Shown here piece by piece: positions 27,245-37,086 of a stretch of 64,000 nucleotides of DNA (the first letter of the stretch is position 1; every line of letters starts with the position of its first letter). Source of the stretch: CAVXHV01 sp963761445 (lineage in GTDB: Bacteria; Planctomycetota; Planctomycetia; Isosphaerales; Isosphaeraceae); NCBI GenBank assembly GCA_963761445.1, contig CAVXHV010000005.1, positions 5,518,001-5,582,000 on the forward strand, written 5' to 3'. Under the pieces are notes generated by a model. The model worked only from the letters and a program-made list of their open reading frames with translations, ran no database searches and was not told where the DNA came from. The translations under genes were made by a program, and so were the position numbers.

Positions 27245-28468
27245 ATGAGCCCAAGACTTCGCCCCCGCATCCTCTTATCGATCTCGGGCGCGCTGGCCGT
27301 CGCCCTTGCCATGGCCCTCTGGGCAAGAGGCTTCTTTGAGCCACGACACGTCATCGAGGTCTACCCCGGAAGCGACATTCAAACGGCACTCGAAACCGCC
27401 GCGCGTTTGCCCGGCAATCGTACGGTCCGCGTCCACGCCGGAACTTATCGACCCAGCTCGCCCGGTCAGGCCTTGATCTACTTCAATGCGCGGCACGATG
27501 GCATCACCCTGGAAGCGGTCGAAGGAGGAGGCGACGTCATCCTGACCGCGGCCAACCCTGCTGTGGCTGACCCCGCGTCTCCCTCGTACCCGGCAGTCGT
27601 CAACCACGTCGTCTACTTCGGCGATGGCATCTCGCGCCGCACGGCGCTGCGGGGGTTCAAAATCACCGGCGCACACGGATTCGTGTCGGGGCCACCTGAC
27701 CTGGCGACCGTCCGAACGCGCGAAGATCTCGAGAAGTCGAGCTCTTATCGCTCGTACGTCCCATCACCGATCGAGTCGAACGACCGATTGACGAAGACGC
27801 AATATTTTTACACCGACGGTGGGGGCATCCTGGTCTTCGGCCATTCGTATCCAAAGATCGAGGCTGTGGAAATCTATGAAAACGAGGTCACGGTGTGCGC
27901 CGGCGGGGTCTCGATCCAGCACACGCAAGCGGCCTTTCGTGACTCGGTCGTATTCAAGGACTGCATTTTCCGCGAGAACCGCGCGGCGGTCTCCGGCAGC
28001 GCCGTGGACCTTCTCACCGCGAATAGCTGGGCCGTTTTCGAGAACTGCCTGTTCGCCGGCAACCTGAGCAACACGTCGATCGACGCGAATGGTGGCCCCG
28101 GCTACGGTGCCTTGACAGTCATGCCCGGGTCTCGGGCGAGCGTGAAGGAGTGCACATTCACCGGCAACCGCAACGGCGCGGACGACCGGGGCTCGGGAAG
28201 CACGTACGCCGACACGATCTTCTGGCGGAACGACCAGGCCGGCGGTGCCAGCCCGGCCGCCGCTGGTCATTACGAGCTCGTCGTCAGGTCGGCGGACGCG
28301 GTGACCGATTGCTTTATCGGCGCCAGTGAGCTTGGCGACCCACTCCGCAATGTGAGCCCTTCACGGAACACGTTGGCGTGCCCGGAGCCGGCCTTCGACG
28401 GCAGTTTCCGTCCCCACAACCCGGCCTTCAACCGCGCCGGCTATCGCCCTCGAAGGCTGACTCCGTAG
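27245..28468 (+). CDS. Exported right-handed parallel beta-helix protein
   Basis: A 407-residue protein with an N-terminal signal anchor (ILLSISGALAVALAMALWA), a start typical of the pectate-lyase-like fold (IEVYPGSDIQTALETAARLP, VRVHAGTYRPSS), and rungs such as VVFKDCIFRENRAAVSGSAV and FENCLFAGNLSNTSIDANGG. No polysaccharide-lyase catalytic residues could be assigned. It begins 145 bases after the CRTAC1-like gene; the same pairing occurs in other planctomycetes as I recall, suggesting joint work on extracellular glycan or surface proteins, which is inference. Confidence 0.82.
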   Translation: MSPRLRPRILLSISGALAVALAMALWARGFFEPRHVIEVYPGSDIQTALETAARLPGNRTVRVHAGTYRPSSPGQALIYFNARHDGITLEAVEGGGDVILTAANPAVADPASPSYPAVVNHVVYFGDGISRRTALRGFKITGAHGFVSGPPDLATVRTREDLEKSSSYRSYVPSPIESNDRLTKTQYFYTDGGGILVFGHSYPKIEAVEIYENEVTVCAGGVSIQHTQAAFRDSVVFKDCIFRENRAAVSGSAVDLLTANSWAVFENCLFAGNLSNTSIDANGGPGYGALTVMPGSRASVKECTFTGNRNGADDRGSGSTYADTIFWRNDQAGGASPAAAGHYELVVRSADAVTDCFIGASELGDPLRNVSPSRNTLACPEPAFDGSFRPHNPAFNRAGYRPRRLTP

Positions 28469-28828
28469 CCAATATCTACCGGTGGTTCAAACGCGGGCAA
28501 CGCTCCCGGGCTCCTGTCGAGCGCAACCGGCCCGCCGGTCCGTTCATAGACTGGTTGTAACCCACCATCCGATATAGCATTACGGCCGGTGGATTGCACC
28601 CATCCTACTCGTTGGTGCCGACTTCAACCCGCTCGCGGCCATTCCATAACGGGGCCGGACTGGCGGTCTTCGAGGCAACCTGACCGCGCGTCAGGCCCCG
28701 AAATCATTTCAATTTGGCCTTTTCATCGCAGACGATCCTTTTAGGCTGAGGACCTGGCGCACGGAGTCCGGCGCCGCCTTTGCACGAGATGGCACGGAAT
28801 TCATCATCACGGCCCGGCGACTGACGTT
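28469..28828. other. Intergenic stretch of 360 bases
   Basis: Contains no open frame with support, no RNA gene and no clear promoter. It separates the beta-helix gene from the hydrolase-malQ pair and should carry their promoter. Confidence 0.5.
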
Positions 28829-29635
28829 ATGCCCATCATCAACTTACGCGGCCGCTCGTTCTTTTATGAGCAGGCGGGGAGCCACGGCGATCCACTCGTG
28901 TTCTTGAGCGGTCTGGGGGGCGATCATCGGGCATTCAACCGGCCCCAGCGACATTTCGCAGCGAAATATCGGGCGATGGCATTCGACTCCCGCGACGCCG
29001 GCCGTAGCGACCGCGCCGAGCCCGGTTATACGACGGGCGACCTCGCGGACGATGTCGCCGATTGGCTCGAAGCCACGGGCGCGAAGCCCGCACACGTCCT
29101 CGGGCAGTCGCTGGGCGGCCTGGTGGCTCAGGAGCTAGCGCTGCGACACCCTGGCCTCGTGAAGAGCCTCATCCTGGTTTCGACCCATGCCGGCTCGGAC
29201 GCCTGGCGAAAAGCGGTCATCGCTTCGTGGGTGTTGCTCAGGCGCTGTGCGGCCAGCGGCGGCGAGTTCAGCCGAGCGGTCCTCCCCTGGCTGGTGGCCC
29301 CAGCCTTCTATCGTCAGCCGGGGCACATCGAAGGCTTGATCGAGTTTGCCGAGCGAAACCCATGGTCGCAGGATGCCGAGGCGTTCGCCCGACAGGCCGC
29401 GGCGGCGATTGCGCATGATTCTGGCGAGCGTCTGGGGATGATTCAGGCTCGCACCCTGGTGCTGGTCGGCGAGCTCGATCTGCTTAACCCGCCGCGAGTC
29501 GCTGCCGAGCTGGCGGAGCGGATTCCGGACGCGACGCTCTCGGTGATTCCCGGCGTGGCTCACATGCCGCACGTTGAGGACCAGATGAGGTTCCGCCTCG
29601 AGGTCGAGCAGTTTCTGGAGAGAGAAAGAGGATAA
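28829..29635 (+). CDS. Alpha/beta-fold hydrolase
   Basis: A 268-residue hydrolase with the oxyanion strand LVFLSGLGGDHRAFN, the nucleophile elbow HVLGQSLGGLVAQEL (Ser), the acid in LVLVGELDLLNPP and the catalytic His in GVAHMPHVE. It is cytoplasmic, with no signal peptide. It is followed by malQ after four bases, so the two are cotranscribed. The substrate is unknown: esterases, lactonases and haloalkane dehalogenase relatives share these motifs. Confidence 0.88.
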   Translation: MPIINLRGRSFFYEQAGSHGDPLVFLSGLGGDHRAFNRPQRHFAAKYRAMAFDSRDAGRSDRAEPGYTTGDLADDVADWLEATGAKPAHVLGQSLGGLVAQELALRHPGLVKSLILVSTHAGSDAWRKAVIASWVLLRRCAASGGEFSRAVLPWLVAPAFYRQPGHIEGLIEFAERNPWSQDAEAFARQAAAAIAHDSGERLGMIQARTLVLVGELDLLNPPRVAAELAERIPDATLSVIPGVAHMPHVEDQMRFRLEVEQFLERERG

Positions 29636-29639
29636 TCGA

Positions 29640-31235
29640 ATGAGGTTCCCTCGGGCGAGCGGCGTCTTGTTGCATCCGACGAGTCTGCCGGGCCGTCATG
29701 GCATCGGCGACCTGGGCCCGGAGGCCCACGCCTTCGTCCAGTTCCTCGCGGAAACAGGCCAGCGCTGGTGGCAGATGCTGCCGGTGGGTCCTACAGGGTA
29801 CGGCAACTCGCCCTACCAGTCGCACTCGTCGTTCGCCGGAAATCCGCTCTTGATCGACCTCGATGACCTGGTAACCCGCGGGTGGCTCCCGGCCGACGCT
29901 TGCCCGGCGAGCCCGGTCCTTTCCCAGGAAAAGGTCGATTTCGACGCGGTGCGGGTGCTGAAAGAGGGCATGCTGCGGCTCGCGCACCAGGGATGGCAGA
30001 AGCGTGGCGACGACCCCCGGTTTGTCGAATTTGTCGGAGCCAATCGCACCTGGCTTGAAGATTACGTGCTCTATGAGGCCATCAAAGACGCTCATGGCCG
30101 CCGTCCCTGGTATGAGTGGGAGCACGAGCTCGTCGTGCGAGACGGAGCGGCCTTGATCGAATGGCGCAAACGCTTGAGCGACGGGATCAGCTACCACTCA
30201 TTTGTGCAGTACGCGTTCGAGCTTCAATGGCAAGCGCTCAGGGGGGCTTGCCGGGAGCGCGGCATCAAGCTGATGGGGGACGTGCCAATCTTCGTGGCAC
30301 ACGACAGTGCCGACGTCTGGGCGCGGCCCGATCTGTTCTACCTGGACGAGCGCGGGCAACCGACCGTCGTCGCGGGAGTGCCTCCCGACTATTTCAGCGA
30401 GACGGGCCAGTTGTGGGGTAACCCGCTGTACAAGTGGAGCGTCCACGAAGCGGAGGACTACGCGTGGTGGGCGTCGCGGCTTTCGTCTCTGCTCTCTCGC
30501 GTCGATGTCGTGCGGATCGACCATTTCCGCGGCTTCGAGGCCTACTGGGAGATTCCGGCCGGCTCTCGCACAGCCGCCCCGGGGCGCTGGGTGCCCGGAC
30601 CCGGGAACCACTTCTTCGAGGCGTTGCGGCGAAAGCTGGGCTCTCTTCCCCTGGTTGCCGAAGACCTCGGTGTGATCACCCCGGCCGTCGAGGCGTTGCG
30701 CGACGACTTCGGCCTGCCCGGCATGCGAGTTCTCCAGTTCGGCTTTGGGCCCGATCAGGGAGCCGACAAGGCCTTGCCCCATCGCCATGTGCCGCACTGC
30801 GTCGTCTACCCTGGCACGCACGACAACGATACAGCCAGGGGCTGGTTCACCTCGACCGACGTCTTGACCACGCAATCCCATGAAGAGATCACAACCGAAA
30901 GAGCATTCGCTCTGCGCTATCTGGGCACCAGTGGAGACGAGATCCACTGGGACATGATTCGCCTGGCTTTCCTGTCGGTCGCCGACACGGCGATCGTCCC
31001 CTTGCAGGACGTGCTGGGACTGGATTCGCAGGCGCGCATGAATGTTCCGGGTAAGGCCGAGGGGAACTGGACCTGGCGGTTTCTCCAGGGCCAGATCGAC
31101 GCGCGCACCCGCGACCGCCTAGGCTTGCTGACGGCCGTCTACAGCCGGTGGAACGGTGCGATTCCGCAAGGCAAGGACCCGCGGCGGCACGACTTCCGGG
31201 ACGAGGGTATGCGGCCCCCTGGGGGCCCTCAATGA
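29640..31235 (+). CDS. malQ: 4-alpha-glucanotransferase (amylomaltase)
   Basis: A 531-residue GH77 enzyme that transfers maltosyl units between alpha-1,4-glucans in glycogen or maltodextrin turnover. The N-terminus GVLLHPTSLPGRHGIGDLG, then RWWQMLPVGPTGYGNSPYQS, the nucleophile region VDVVRIDHFRGFEAYWEIPA, the acid/base VAEDLGVITP and the third acidic site YPGTHDNDTARGW are all conserved. Full length for the plant-type (short) amylomaltase. It shares a transcript with the alpha/beta hydrolase and converges on the CBS gene with two bases between stops. Confidence 0.95.
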   Translation: MRFPRASGVLLHPTSLPGRHGIGDLGPEAHAFVQFLAETGQRWWQMLPVGPTGYGNSPYQSHSSFAGNPLLIDLDDLVTRGWLPADACPASPVLSQEKVDFDAVRVLKEGMLRLAHQGWQKRGDDPRFVEFVGANRTWLEDYVLYEAIKDAHGRRPWYEWEHELVVRDGAALIEWRKRLSDGISYHSFVQYAFELQWQALRGACRERGIKLMGDVPIFVAHDSADVWARPDLFYLDERGQPTVVAGVPPDYFSETGQLWGNPLYKWSVHEAEDYAWWASRLSSLLSRVDVVRIDHFRGFEAYWEIPAGSRTAAPGRWVPGPGNHFFEALRRKLGSLPLVAEDLGVITPAVEALRDDFGLPGMRVLQFGFGPDQGADKALPHRHVPHCVVYPGTHDNDTARGWFTSTDVLTTQSHEEITTERAFALRYLGTSGDEIHWDMIRLAFLSVADTAIVPLQDVLGLDSQARMNVPGKAEGNWTWRFLQGQIDARTRDRLGLLTAVYSRWNGAIPQGKDPRRHDFRDEGMRPPGGPQ

Positions 31236-31237
31236 CC

Positions 31238-31672
31238 TCACGTGCCCCCTTGGATGTAGGAGATCAAGTGCTGATTTTCGGCATGGAGCATGTCGTACAT
31301 CACCTTGATGACGTCTCCGACCGAGATCACGCCCACGAGCTGTTCGTTGCTCAGGACGGGAACCTTGGCGATATGCCGTTCGCTCATCTTGCCCATCACG
31401 TCGTTGACATCGTCTTCGGGGGAGCACGTGATCGGCCGGGCGGTCATCACCTCGGCGACACGCATTCGGCCGAATCCCTCACCACGGTTGTGAATGATGC
31501 GAAGCACGTCGCGCTCGCTGAAGACACCCACGAGACTTCCGGCCTGATCAACTACCGGAAGCGACCCAATGTTGTTCTGGACGAGCTTGGCAACGGCCTC
31601 GCTGACGGTCGCCTCCGAGTCAATCGAAATAACACGGCGACCTTTGGAATCAAGGACGTGTCGAACCAGCAT
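31238..31672 (-). CDS. CBS-domain pair protein
   Basis: A 144-residue protein made of two CBS motifs (VISIDSEATVSEAVAKLVQN, SLVGVFSERDVLRI; then PITCSPEDDVNDVMGKMSER, LVGVISVGDVIKVM). Such stand-alone pairs bind adenine nucleotides and act as energy sensors. The ATG at 31672 is supported by GGGAGG seven bases upstream; an upstream open extension is not conserved in character. No partner is apparent. Confidence 0.9.
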   Translation of the reverse strand: MLVRHVLDSKGRRVISIDSEATVSEAVAKLVQNNIGSLPVVDQAGSLVGVFSERDVLRIIHNRGEGFGRMRVAEVMTARPITCSPEDDVNDVMGKMSERHIAKVPVLSNEQLVGVISVGDVIKVMYDMLHAENQHLISYIQGGT

Positions 31673-31868
31673 GAGATACCTCCCGGCTACGGAGCGAGGC
31701 CAGCCTTCGACCCGCGAGTCCACCGACCGGCACTTGCGACCTGACTCTAGCGATGTGGGACGTTTAGTTATACTGACATGATCGATGCGGGCTTGCAAAT
31801 CAAATCTACGGCAAAAAAGTTGGTTGTCAGTTGTCAGTCGTTAACGGTCGAAGGACCTCGGGTGAGTC

Positions 31869-33386
31869 ATGGAAGACATGGGACCGATCGAAAACGGGCG
31901 CACGGTGCCGTATTCCGTCGCGATGGTCGTTCTCCTGTTCCTGACCTTCCTGCTGCGCAGCGTCCTACCCTGACCAGCCGTTGGTCGAGAACTACGTCGG
32001 ACGTCAGATTCCCACGGCGATGGTGGCGCGAAACCTCGACCGCGGCTCGGGGTTCCTGCGCCCGCAGCTCGAGACGGCTCCGTTCCCGAATTATTTCGTG
32101 GTCGAGCCGCCGATTTACGAGCTACTTGTGGTTTACTTCAAGGCTTTTTCGCCGTCCGGCTTATCGGAGGCGGGCCGGTTGGTCTCGGCCTTCGCGTCGG
32201 CGCTGGCGGCGTGGGGGCTTTACCTGCTGGTGCGGTCGCGCGAGGGCGCTCGCATGGCGCTGCTGGCCGTGTTCATCTTTTCGCTGTTTCCGTTGACGAT
32301 CCGGTATGGGCGTGCGTTCCAGCCCGACGCGGCGATGCTCGGCGCCACCGTGGCCGGCCTGGCCTGCTGGGATCGCGGACTTTCGCGCCGGCGGCGGTCC
32401 TGCGCGCCGCCGGCTGGTGCCTGCTCGCGGCCGGGTTCGCGATCAAGGTCACGTCCGCGTTCCTCCTGATTCCTCTCCTGTTCATGATCGCTCGCCAGGG
32501 CCGCCGCCGGGAAATGGTCGCGGCACTGACGACCCTGCTCCCCGCGTTGCTCTGGTATGGATGGGCCGGCCATCTGATCGGGCAGGGGGCCGGCTCTCGG
32601 GCCTCGGCCGACAATCGCTCGATCTGGCTGGCGCTGCTGGGCCCCGCCGCGCTGCTTGACCCAGCGATCATGAAAGTGGTTGGCTGGTCGCTTTTCGTCC
32701 GCGCGTTCACGCCGCTGGGAGCCGGGCTCGCGTTGTTTGGGTTGTGGAAGCGGCGACATCACCATCGGGCCGGCAACGGGCTTTGGTGGGTCTGGGCCGG
32801 TTCCACGTTCGCCGCCATGGCGTTCCTGTCGGGCAAACTTCACCATGAGTATTACTGGTTGCCCCTGGCGCCCGTGGCCGCCGTGGGCGGTGCCCGCGGG
32901 ATCGAGCGGCTCGCCGAGGGAGGCCGGCCGCTTGCGTTAGGCGTGCTGGCGGCGCTCGCCTTTCTTTGCGCATTCCAGACCCGCTCCACCTGGCGAACAC
33001 CTGCCGAGTGGGCTCATTTGGAGGGGGCAGCCCGGGCGGTCTGTGTGGTCGTGCCCGAGCAATCCTGGGTGGCGGCCTGCGAGGCCCTGTTGTTTCAGGC
33101 AGACCGCCGCGGATGCCGGATGGAATGGACGGCCGACGCCGCCCGAAGAGCGGCCCGCGAGTGGCCAGGCGAAGGGCCGAGGGTCGAAAGTCCCCTCGAT
33201 CTGATCGATTATTACCGGCTCCGAGGCGCCCGGTACTTCGCCGACCTGGGCTGCCGCGACCCTCACTCGCCGCGAAAGGGCTTGCACGAGGCAGTCCGGG
33301 AACGATACAAGGTGATAGTGGACAGCCCCGACGTTTTCATCGCCGACCTCTCCAATAATTCGGGGGCGCACTGGAATGCCAACTGA
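31869..33386 (+). CDS. Membrane glycosyltransferase, GT39-like (two frameshifts)
   Basis: A polytopic membrane protein of about 505 residues. It starts at the ATG at 31869 (MEDMGPIENGRTVPYSVAMV). The first shift is at CC 31964-31965; removing one base joins LLRSVYPDQPLVENYVGRQI. The second is a missing base at about 32385-32400, before LRAAGWCLLAAGFAIKVTS. It contains the PMT-like IRYGRAFQPDAAMLGATV, FAIKVTSAFLLIPLLF and LHHEYYWLPLAPV segments and a C-terminal soluble tail. It resembles transferases that use polyprenyl-linked sugars. The start of panB overlaps its end by 11 bases. Confidence 0.78.
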
Positions 33387-34179
33387 CGCCGAGCGCGTAA
33401 CGGTTCCGGACTTTGCGAAATGGAAGTCCGAGAAGCGGAAGATCTCCGTCCTGACCGCCTATGACTATCCAACCACGCTGCTGCTCGATTCCGCTGGCGT
33501 GGATTGCATCCTGGTCGGAGACTCGCTGGGAACCGCGGTCCAGGGCTGGGAAACCACCCTGCGGGTGACGCTCGGGCAGATGATCTACCATACCGAGATG
33601 GTCGCGCGCGCGGCTCGCCGCGCGCTCGTGATCGCCGACCTCCCGTTCCTGTCGTTCCAGATCTCACCTGCGCAGGCGGTGCGCTCGGCCGGCCTGATCT
33701 TGAAGAAGACCAATTGTCAGGCCGTGAAGCTCGAAGGCGGCCGCAAGATCGCGCCGACCATCAAGGCCCTGGTCGATGCCGAGATTCCCGCCATGGCGCA
33801 CATCGGCCTGCGGCCCCAGGCCATACGACGCCTGGGGGGTTACAAGGTTCAGCGAGCCTCCGATGAGCTCCTCGCCGACGCGCAGGCCGTGGCCGAGGCA
33901 GGGGCGTTCGGCATCGTGCTCGAGTGCATCCCCCGGGATCTCGCTGCCAGGATCACCGAGCAGTCGCCAATCCCGACTATCGGCATCGGCGCCGGCGCAC
34001 ACTGCGACGGGCAGGTCCTGGTGCTCCACGACTTGCTGGGTATTCTCGAAGGCTACCACCAGCCCAAGTTCGTGAGGCAGTACGCCGACCTCGGCTCCCA
34101 GATCCGCACCGCAGCGGCCAAGTATGTCGCCGACGTCGTCGAAGGCCGTTTCCCGGGAGAGCGCGAAAGCTTTCGATGA
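33376..34179 (+). CDS. panB: 3-methyl-2-oxobutanoate hydroxymethyltransferase
   Basis: A 267-residue enzyme that makes ketopantoate for pantothenate and CoA. It shows ISVLTAYDYPTTLLLDSAGV, ILVGDSLGTAVQGWETTL, MIYHTEMVARAARRALVIAD, KLEGGRKI, AHIGLRPQ and IGIGAGAHCDGQVLVLHDLL, with the Mg-ligand aspartates in place. Full length. It overlaps the 3' end of the glycosyltransferase gene, so it is probably expressed with it. The usual partner panC is not in the window. Confidence 0.95.
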   Translation: MPTDAERVTVPDFAKWKSEKRKISVLTAYDYPTTLLLDSAGVDCILVGDSLGTAVQGWETTLRVTLGQMIYHTEMVARAARRALVIADLPFLSFQISPAQAVRSAGLILKKTNCQAVKLEGGRKIAPTIKALVDAEIPAMAHIGLRPQAIRRLGGYKVQRASDELLADAQAVAEAGAFGIVLECIPRDLAARITEQSPIPTIGIGAGAHCDGQVLVLHDLLGILEGYHQPKFVRQYADLGSQIRTAAAKYVADVVEGRFPGERESFR

Positions 34180-34182
34180 CGT

Positions 34183-35148
34183 TTACATCCCCACCCACCC
34201 GCGCAGGCGCTGCCAGAACCCCCGAGCGGGAGGCCTGGCGGAGGCCGTCGCCTGAGCCGGGTCAGCCCCTTTGTCTTGGAGGCGCACCGTGTGGTGATCG
34301 CCTTCGGCGGTTTCAACGTGCGTGGGGAGCGATTGCAATTCACGCAAGTGTTCGAGAAGGCGCGGGCTCGTCGCGCCTTTTTCCGTGAGGCCAAGCGGGC
34401 CCGGTTTCGACTTCAGGCTCGCCAGCGAAGCCAAGAGGACCGATCGTCCCGGCTGGCCGCCGTTCAAGAGCAGATGCACCCAGGCCCACGACTCGCGGTA
34501 GTCGCGCGGGGTCATCTCGCGGATGTCGGTGAGGGATTCGAGCCGGGGCAGGTTCGGCCGCCAGCCGTTACTGAGATCCGTGGAAATGGGTCCCATGCGC
34601 TGCGCCAGTGCTCCCGGTTGCGACAGGTCCGACTCGAAGTATTCCGCCAGCCCCTCGTCCAGCCAGAGCGGCAGGTCGCCGTAGGCGCCTCGAAGCAGCG
34701 CGTGGGTCGCCTCGTGCCTCAAGTCCTCTTCGAGCCGGGCGCTGGCGTAAGTGTAGACGACCCTCTGGTTGCCCTGGGCCAGGAAAAAGGCACGCCGGGG
34801 CGGCAGCTCGGGATAGTAGAACTTGAGAAAATGGATGAACGAGCTTTTATCGTCGAGCACGTAGATCTCGACCGGATCAACGTCGACTCGCGGCCGAAAA
34901 TCGAGGTGCTGCGCCAGGTCTCGCTCGAGCGCCTCGAGCACACTCACAACCGGCGGGTCTTCCTTGAGGGGAAAGTTCGAGAAGAGGATGAACCCTCCGG
35001 TGCGAACCTGATGACGCGTGGGAACCAGCGGCTGCGTGCGCTCGGAGATGGTCGAACAACTCGCGGTGGAAACAACAAGGAGCATCGACCACCAGGCGAG
35101 CCGCCTTCCGGGAGGGTCGTTCGGGCGAAAAGGGGTTCCGGCCGTCAC
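34183..35148 (-). CDS. DUF1570 lipoprotein, putative zinc metallopeptidase
   Basis: A 321-residue protein with a lipobox-like sequence at the end of its signal (MLLVVSTASCST, Cys at about residue 31), so it is likely a lipoprotein. The catalytic helix DLRHEATHALL (HExxH) and the downstream LWLDEGLAEYFE (gluzincin-type third ligand glutamate) match the DUF1570 peptidase family. The GTG start at 35148 has GGAG seven bases upstream and lies 24 bases after the kinase gene stop, so it is the third gene of a minus-strand unit. Confidence 0.85.
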   Translation of the reverse strand: MTAGTPFRPNDPPGRRLAWWSMLLVVSTASCSTISERTQPLVPTRHQVRTGGFILFSNFPLKEDPPVVSVLEALERDLAQHLDFRPRVDVDPVEIYVLDDKSSFIHFLKFYYPELPPRRAFFLAQGNQRVVYTYASARLEEDLRHEATHALLRGAYGDLPLWLDEGLAEYFESDLSQPGALAQRMGPISTDLSNGWRPNLPRLESLTDIREMTPRDYRESWAWVHLLLNGGQPGRSVLLASLASLKSKPGPLGLTEKGATSPRLLEHLRELQSLPTHVETAEGDHHTVRLQDKGADPAQATASARPPARGFWQRLRGWVGM

Positions 35149-35172
35149 TCTTTCACTCCGATTGATTCAGTT

Positions 35173-36899
35173 CAGGAAAGTGGCCGCCCGCGCTTGAGGT
35201 TGCGCGCTCGCTTGGCTCCGACGGCGCGTTCGATTCTTCGCCAGAGGGCCTTCCAGTCGCCCAGCGGCGAGAGCCCCCATGGCAGATAGAGCTGGAGGAA
35301 TCGAAGCAAATCGGTCCGGGTGCGCCCTTGACCAGACTGAGGCTCAGGCACAGTCGCGCCAGATTCTGGACCCGCCTGCCCCAGGGAAGCGGGTGCTGCA
35401 GGGAAACCCCGACCAGGTCGATCAAGCTAAGCTCTTCAATCTCGCCGCCGGAATTGACCTCGATCAGGATGTTCGATGCCTTCAAATCACGGTGCGAAAG
35501 CGAACGGTCGTGCAGCGATCGAATCAACTGGGCGAGTGCGGCGGTCAACCTTCGAATCCTCGCCCGCCGCTCCGGGAGCGAGAGACCGGGGAGCACCTTG
35601 CTCACGTATTCGGCCAGGCTCTGCGCGCCGTGTTGCTTGACGGTGACCAGATAGGTCTCATGAGGCAGAAACCAGAAGAGAGGGTCGCTCTTGAACGATC
35701 GCCGCCGTGACAGATACGCCAGGTTCTGAGGGGTCGGGACCCCACGGCTCGCGAGATCCTGGCCCGCCTGCCACGAGCGCCATGCGCGGGGCGGACGAAA
35801 CAGGGTGAAGAACGGGTCGAGCCACTTTTTGCGGTTGAATCGCTTAAAGATCACCTGCGTCGGCTGCCCCCGGACAAGCATTGTGGTCTCGGCGACCGTC
35901 GTGGTGCGCGAGTTCTTGAGCACGGTCGCACCGGGCTGCTTTACGCGCCAGGTCGGGGTCATCCAGCAGCGGAAGGATTTCGGAAGGATCCAGGTCGCGC
36001 GAGGCCACGCACCGGGTGAGCGCTCCGCGATAGACTTCGAAGTACTTGTTCGAAGTCCGGCAGCGACGGCCCCACCGCCGCCATAGCCGCTCCGCCCAGA
36101 GACGCGTCGCGTCTTCGATCGCCCGTGCAAATCGGCCGACCTCAGGCGGCTGACCGCTGCGCGTGCCCAGATAGGTCTTGAGAAAGCGATAGCGGTCAGT
36201 CCGGCTGCTTCTGAGCCAGAAGTAATGATCCAAGAGCGCCAGATTCTGCCTGGCCAGCTTCCACGTGACTCGGCGGCACTTCCTCATGGCGTCCAGATCG
36301 ATCATGAACAACTCGAGATCATCGGCATTTTGCAGGCGCACCAGGATGTTCCCGGGGTGAAAATCGTGATGCAGAAGGCCTGCCTCGTGAAGCTGCGCCG
36401 TCATCACCGCGACCGCCCGGGCCAGTCTCCGGCGGATCTTCGACCGCTCCAGCTCCGGCCACTCCGAAAGCCGTCGTTCCACGAACTCGTCGAGCGGAAT
36501 CGTGTCCGAAATCGCCGGCGTGACCAGGTAGTTCTCGAACAAGAACTTGCGTTTACGCTGCTCTCCCAGCGCAACCGGGGTGATCGTCGGCACGCCGATT
36601 GTCGCCAGGTGCACCGACCGCTTGCCTTCGTTTCGACCCTTGCCGCGACGAACCCACTGCCTGAGCACCGCACGCCGGTTGGGCACCAGGAAATGCTTGA
36701 TGTAGATCGTGGCCTCTTCGAGCTGGACACGGTAGACGATGCGATGAGGGCCCGACTTGACCGTCGTGATCGCCCCGGCGGCTCGCCATTCGTCCAGGCG
36801 CAGCCCTTGCGGCCCGAGCAGCACCTCGCCCCATCCCGGGCGAAACCACCAGCCGGCGTCCGGTGTCTGCTGCCATCGCCAGTCGGGAGGCTTGAACAT
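35173..36899 (-). CDS. Tandem lipopolysaccharide-kinase-like protein (two frameshifts)
   Basis: About 575 residues with two protein-kinase-like domains of the InaA/WaaP type. The first has IYIKHFLVPNRRAV (lysine strand), the catalytic loop LHHDFHPGNILV and the metal loop MIDLDAMRKCR; the second has VIFKRFNRKKW, LSHRDLKASNILIE and LIDLVGVSLQHP. Shifts lie at GG 35951-35952 (one base extra, after PLLDDPD) and near CCC 35325-35327 (one base missing); correction gives a natural C-terminus (TRTDLLRFLQLYLPWGL) with a stop at 35173. The start is taken at the ATG at 36899. Members phosphorylate heptose or other envelope sugars. It sits between a glycosyltransferase and the DUF1570 gene. Confidence 0.8.
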
Positions 36900-37086
36900 C
36901 CGCTTCACAAGCACCTCGAGCTGCACCGCTTCCAGAGCCGGCGCTTGACGACTGCCCGGTCGAGTCGTTCGCGGTTGCTGCGTGCACACGCTCATCGATC
37001 GCCAATCTGATTGAATGTTCGAGGCGGCCGGGTCCGAGCAAGATGCGGCTCGAGCCCTTGGCCTCTCGATCGGTCCTGGGCCGCGA

